Under the pieces are notes generated by a model. That model was not told where the DNA came from and did not search any database. It saw nothing but the letters and a program-made list of their open reading frames with translations. The position numbers and the translations under genes are program-made. 9,829 bases of DNA, taken from Methylophilaceae bacterium UBA7525. GTDB taxonomy: Bacteria; Pseudomonadota; Gammaproteobacteria; Burkholderiales; Methylophilaceae. Positions 7,189 through 9,829 of this stretch are shown here, one piece after another; position 1 is the first letter of the stretch, and each line of letters opens with the position of its first letter. The stretch spans positions 5,910 through 15,738 of the forward strand of contig DLMX01000053.1 in the NCBI GenBank assembly GCA_002479405.1, given 5' to 3'.

Positions 7189-7922
7189 TCTGGCTTGCTC
7201 GGATTCTCGGGCGCGGTTGCATGCCCGGATGCATCGGTTATTTCAGAGGCCGCCTGGTTATTATCCGGAGGCGGTTTATCCTTTGGTAGGTTCTCAGGTT
7301 TGCCGCCCAGTTCTCGATAAAGCTGCAGGAGCCCCTTGGCTTGAGGGGCGTGATCGAGTCCATCCAGTAAGAGCTTCAATGCCTCTTTGCGATTACCTTG
7401 TCCGGCAAGAAATTCCGCTAAATGTGTATAAGCCGGTGCATAGTCCGGCTTGAGCATGCGGGCGCGGGAAAATGCCTCGCCTGCGGCACGTCCATTGCGC
7501 AGTAACAGCTCCGTGCGGCCAATCCAGGTGTAAATCTCCGGTAGCATGACGAAATCCTGTCTGGCATTATTGGCCACATAGCGGAAATCGATGATTGCTT
7601 CCTTGCGCAATCGCAGCTTCTCGCTGGCGGGCACAGAGGCACGCTCGGCCCGGCGAATATTGATCAGCGCCCAGCAGTGGTGGTGCATGTGCCAGAAATC
7701 CTTGCCCATCATGGCGACCCACCTGTTGGCATTGGGCGAGGTATTGTGATATGCATCCCCATAACCGAACCCCATCGTGTCCGGGCAGTAGGGCGGGAGT
7801 AAAGCCATCTCCGCAGAGGTGACATTCTGCGGCTTGCCTGCAAGGCTAAGGTTGGAAGACAATAGCATCGCAACCAGTGTAGTTGCGATACCGAGGTATG
7901 GTATGGTAAATAATCGGTTCAT
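7185..7922 (-). CDS. Secreted TPR-repeat protein with Cys/His-rich N-terminal region
   Basis: This is a 245-aa exported protein. Residues 1-29 look like a Sec signal peptide: Arg3, a hydrophobic core at about 7-22, and likely cleavage near SLA-GKP. The mature N-terminus carries LPPYCPDTMGFGYG (42-55, Cys46) and GKDFWHMHHHCWALINIRRA (73-92; His78, His80-82, Cys83). The middle is helical, and two TPR-like units cover about 129-162 (YTWIGRTELLLRNGRAAGEA) and 163-196 (YTHLAEFLAGQGNRKEAL). The tail from about 207 is rich in Pro, Lys and Asp and probably disordered. I recall similar small TPR proteins with a Cys...HxHHxC pattern beside polysaccharide genes in Proteobacteria, but could not check. 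It probably acts in the periplasm as a scaffold or accessory for glycan assembly. It is the first gene of the operon, and its stop overlaps the flippase start by 4 bases. The cysteine/histidine group could be structural or metal-binding. Confidence 0.82.
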   Translation of the reverse strand: MNRLFTIPYLGIATTLVAMLLSSNLSLAGKPQNVTSAEMALLPPYCPDTMGFGYGDAYHNTSPNANRWVAMMGKDFWHMHHHCWALINIRRAERASVPASEKLRLRKEAIIDFRYVANNARQDFVMLPEIYTWIGRTELLLRNGRAAGEAFSRARMLKPDYAPAYTHLAEFLAGQGNRKEALKLLLDGLDHAPQAKGLLQLYRELGGKPENLPKDKPPPDNNQAASEITDASGHATAPENPSKPD

Positions 7923-7928
7923 ATTGGG

Positions 7929-7932
7929 CCTT
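7929..7932 (-). promoter_or_regulatory. Likely ribosome binding site of the TPR gene
   Basis: On the minus strand AAGG stands 6 bases before the ATG at 7922. It is one of the few recognisable Shine-Dalgarno-like sites in the operon and fits this gene being translated independently as the leader of the block. Most later genes start within a few bases of the previous stop without a clear site. Confidence 0.45.
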
Positions 7933-7962
7933 GCTGACAGGCACTACGAGATCGATCAAACC

Positions 7963-7993
7963 ATTCTATGCTAATCAAATCTCGAAGCCACAA
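7963..7993 (-). promoter_or_regulatory. Weak candidate promoter for the leftward operon
   Basis: Reading the minus strand, TAGAAT (7968-7963) matches five of six bases of a sigma-70 -10 box. TTGTGG (7993-7988) keeps the TTG of a -35 box, with a long 19-base spacer. It would start transcription about 35 bases before the TPR ATG and would overlap the first codons of the divergent gene. The match is weak and the call rests mainly on position. Confidence 0.2.
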
Positions 7994-9422
7994 TCGGACG
8001 AGAAGAATTTTTATGCAAGGCCTTGCAGCCCTGTCGGCACTCAACCTGCAACAGGGTTTTGCCAAGCAGCTGCAAGCGCGGGCCGGCAGTTTCCCTTCCT
8101 GGGTGCCGCCGGCGGGTTGTATCGTCACTATCAGTTATCCGGCTGGGAAACATCCGTTCGGTCGCGGCGGGACACTGGCGGAAATCAGTCCTGCTTATCA
8201 GGATTGGAATCCGGCCAGACCCAGCGTCGATCTCTATGGCAACAGTTGGTATGGCTGGCACACCTACAACAACTACTGCGGCTGCGCTTTCAATGCCGAT
8301 ACTCGCCAGATCGTGCTCTATGGCGCAGGTCATGCGTCAATCAACGTTTGTGCTCCGTGTTGCTTCGATTTGAACGAACGGCGCTGGAAGTGGCTCGACA
8401 GACCGTTGCCTTTCGACGCAAATACCCTTGCCATTCGTTCAGGCTCCCACCCCCTGAGCGAGGCGCGATATAGGGAGTTCTATCCTCCTGAGCAGGTCGA
8501 TTATCTATGGGGCGAGGTCAGGGGCGACTGGCCGGGGTGGCCGAACGGTTACGGACGACCGGGCAAGGTGCAGCCGATTCCGACCCATTCGCGCGGCACG
8601 TTGATCCATATTCCTGGTGCGGTGTATGGCAACGGCAAGGGCGCGCTGCTGTACCACGGCAAAGCGACCGGCCTGTTCTCTGACACACTCTCTGTCGCGT
8701 CGCATCTCTACGACTTCGATACGAATACCTGGTCGCGCACGGCGAACCACTATCCGACCGATGGCATGAGTTTTCACGGTAGTGTATTTGACAGGCAATC
8801 TGGCAAGATGGTGGCATTCGGCAATGGCAGCACGCAGTCGACGACCTATCGCGTCTTCGACGTTGCGACAAGACTCTGGACGACGCGCAGGGCAACCGTG
8901 GCTGTCGCCACGAGTACGGATCATCCGGGCAATGTGCTGCACGAGGTGTCTCGTCTGCATATCGTCCCGGCGCAACGCAATGCTCTCGGTCAATCCGCGC
9001 ATCAGGGCATCAAGTACCATTTCTGGGCAACGCCGGTGGATGCCATCCTCGGCAGTGGTCCGTTTGCACCGGTATTGCTGGCAGTATCCGAGCAGGGCGG
9101 GTGGCCCCTTAACAAGGAAGGAAACAATGCTTTCATCGGCTGGTCGTATTGCCCGCAGGACAGGTGTCTCTATGCGATCAACGGTACCGCCGGGTCGGAT
9201 AGATATTGGCGGTTGGCGCCGCCACGCGGCGCGGTTGTACAGAACGATTTTTTGAGTGGAACATGGACGCTGACCGAACACACCTTCATCGAGGGCAAGA
9301 TCGCGGGCGATGGGCAGGTATTCAATCGCCTCTCATGGGATGAAACCAGCGCATCTTTTATCTGGTATGGGAATTCGGTAACAAGCGCCGTGCAGGCATT
9401 CCGGCCGGCGCTGCTGCTCTGA
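7968..9422 (+). CDS. Tat-exported kelch-like beta-propeller protein of unknown function
   Basis: This is a 484-aa exported protein divergent from the polysaccharide operon. The N-terminus has a twin-arginine signal, TRRIFMQ at 11-17, followed by the hydrophobic stretch GLAALSALNL, with cleavage possible near residue 39. This motif is the reason for choosing the ATG at 7968 over the one at 8013, which would remove it. The mature part shows repeated kelch-like blades ending in 'FD....W' strands: CFDLNERRWKWL (132-143), LYDFDTNTWSR (248-257) and VFDVATRLWTT (297-306). YGAGHA at 118-123 recalls the GGGHA of a family of bacterial propeller proteins. Cysteines cluster as NYCGC (104, 106) and CAPCC (128, 131, 132), with another pair at 395 and 400. 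Galactose-oxidase-type enzymes also use kelch propellers, but I cannot place copper ligands. Binding, or enzymatic action on the exported glycan, is possible. Function is unknown. Confidence 0.75.
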   Translation: MLIKSRSHNRTRRIFMQGLAALSALNLQQGFAKQLQARAGSFPSWVPPAGCIVTISYPAGKHPFGRGGTLAEISPAYQDWNPARPSVDLYGNSWYGWHTYNNYCGCAFNADTRQIVLYGAGHASINVCAPCCFDLNERRWKWLDRPLPFDANTLAIRSGSHPLSEARYREFYPPEQVDYLWGEVRGDWPGWPNGYGRPGKVQPIPTHSRGTLIHIPGAVYGNGKGALLYHGKATGLFSDTLSVASHLYDFDTNTWSRTANHYPTDGMSFHGSVFDRQSGKMVAFGNGSTQSTTYRVFDVATRLWTTRRATVAVATSTDHPGNVLHEVSRLHIVPAQRNALGQSAHQGIKYHFWATPVDAILGSGPFAPVLLAVSEQGGWPLNKEGNNAFIGWSYCPQDRCLYAINGTAGSDRYWRLAPPRGAVVQNDFLSGTWTLTEHTFIEGKIAGDGQVFNRLSWDETSASFIWYGNSVTSAVQAFRPALLL

Positions 9423-9423
9423 A

Positions 9424-9451
9424 CCGCCGGTATTCCGGAGGGTTATTCCGG
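9424..9451. terminator. Small hairpins and a direct repeat between convergent genes
   Basis: The gap between the two convergent genes is only 20 bases. TATTCCGG occurs twice, at 9431-9438 and 9444-9451. Two alternative short hairpins can form: CCGG-TATT-CCGG (9427-9438), extended by two more pairs past a mismatch, and CCGGA/TCCGG (9435-9439 with 9447-9451). No clear T-run follows on either strand, so a weak two-way terminator is only a possibility. Confidence 0.22.
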
Positions 9452-9829
9452 CTTCCTTTCGCGTTTATGCGCTATCCATGCACGGTGAAGTAAGGCAAGG
9501 CTTTTGAAGCGGTAGACGTTTGCATGGTAAATAGCCCTGGTCTCGCCGACCCATAGCTTCTGTGATTCATTGAAGCGTCCGTACATTTCCACCGAGCGAA
9601 AGGCACGGCGTTCATCGATGATGTTTTCAATGATTCGATAAGTCTGGATGACGCCGGGGCCGAGATTGCGATAGTCCGGATCATAGGTGGTCTTCAACAG
9701 TATAACCACCCCGTCCCCCGCCACCGCAATCTGATGTGCTACCGGGATATTGCCGAACTTCAGCGTGTACATTCTCGCCGCGCCCGTTGGCGCGAGACGT
9801 TCCATCAGGGCGGTGTAGAACTTGGCCTG
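9443..9829 (-). CDS. GNAT/FemAB-like acyltransferase, C-terminal part (5' end outside window)
   Basis: This is the last 128 residues of a protein whose beginning lies beyond the right edge, because the frame stays open through 9829. The visible part begins QAKFYTALMERLAPTGAARM and continues with YTLKFGNIPVAHQIAV, TTYDPDYRNLGPGVIQTYRI and WVGETRAIYHANVYRFKSLA. This pattern fits the C-terminal GNAT half of FemAB/BioF2-like proteins (Acetyltransf_6): a helix, a strand with 'G..(V/I)A', then 'YD..Y....PG' before the long helix. Such proteins (also labelled CelD-like) are frequent in exopolysaccharide and PEP-CTERM/exosortase clusters and may transfer an acyl or aminoacyl group to a surface polymer. 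The substrate is unknown. An internal ATG at 9805 should not be taken as the start, since the family-like helix extends upstream of it. It converges on the beta-propeller gene. Confidence 0.75.
   Translation of the reverse strand, partial: QAKFYTALMERLAPTGAARMYTLKFGNIPVAHQIAVAGDGVVILLKTTYDPDYRNLGPGVIQTYRIIENIIDERRAFRSVEMYGRFNESQKLWVGETRAIYHANVYRFKSLALLHRAWIAHKRERKPE

Noticed and set aside
8013..8015. Second ATG of the propeller gene as the true start
   Set aside because: It would delete the twin-arginine motif directly upstream and leave a signal-like hydrophobic stretch without a positive N-region.
8505..9281. 258-codon minus-strand frame opposite the propeller gene
   Set aside because: It is Arg-rich with no recognisable motif, and the plus frame has a Tat signal and kelch-like strands.
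1..9829. CRISPR array, tRNA, insertion sequence, toxin-antitoxin or phage genes
   Set aside because: I searched by eye and found no regularly spaced repeats, cloverleaf-like segments, transposase motifs, inverted terminal repeats or phage structural genes.

Overview
The window holds a surface-polysaccharide or glycoconjugate gene cluster from a Gram-negative bacterium. A periplasmic TPR protein, a Tat-type signal peptide and a Wzx-type flippase all imply an inner membrane facing a periplasm. The gene style and moderate-to-high GC suggest Proteobacteria, perhaps a betaproteobacterium. That placement is an impression, because no rRNA or taxonomic marker is present.

Layout. Seven genes run leftward as a tight block, in transcription order: a secreted TPR protein (7922-7185), a Wzx/PST-family flippase (7188-5734), a GT39/ArnT-like membrane glycosyltransferase (5715-4138), a GT2 polyprenyl-phosphate sugar synthase-like enzyme (4101-3133), a GT4-type cytoplasmic glycosyltransferase (3128-1935), a class I SAM methyltransferase (1926-1138) and a YbhN/LPG-synthase-TM-like membrane protein (1115-138). 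Spacing runs from a 4-base overlap to 36 bases, so this looks like one operon. An open frame from 121 leftward may be the start of a further gene cut by the window edge. To the right, a Tat-exported kelch-like beta-propeller gene (7968-9422) is divergent from the operon. The C-terminal part of a GNAT/FemAB-like acyltransferase gene (9443-9829, minus) converges on it.

How the genes may work together (inference). The GT4 enzyme and the methyltransferase would build or decorate a lipid-linked glycan in the cytoplasm, and the flippase would move it across the inner membrane. The GT2 enzyme would charge polyprenyl phosphate with one sugar, which the GT39 enzyme would transfer in the periplasm. The YbhN-like protein could serve lipid or lipid-sugar handling. 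The TPR and beta-propeller proteins are exported partners of unknown role. No initiating sugar-phosphate transferase, recognisable polymerase or outer-membrane export gene is in view, so the cluster probably continues beyond both edges.

The least explained parts are the two exported proteins: the TPR protein with a Cys/His-rich N-terminal region, and the beta-propeller with CxC and CxxCC cysteine groups behind a Tat signal. I saw no tRNA, rRNA, CRISPR array, insertion sequence or phage gene.
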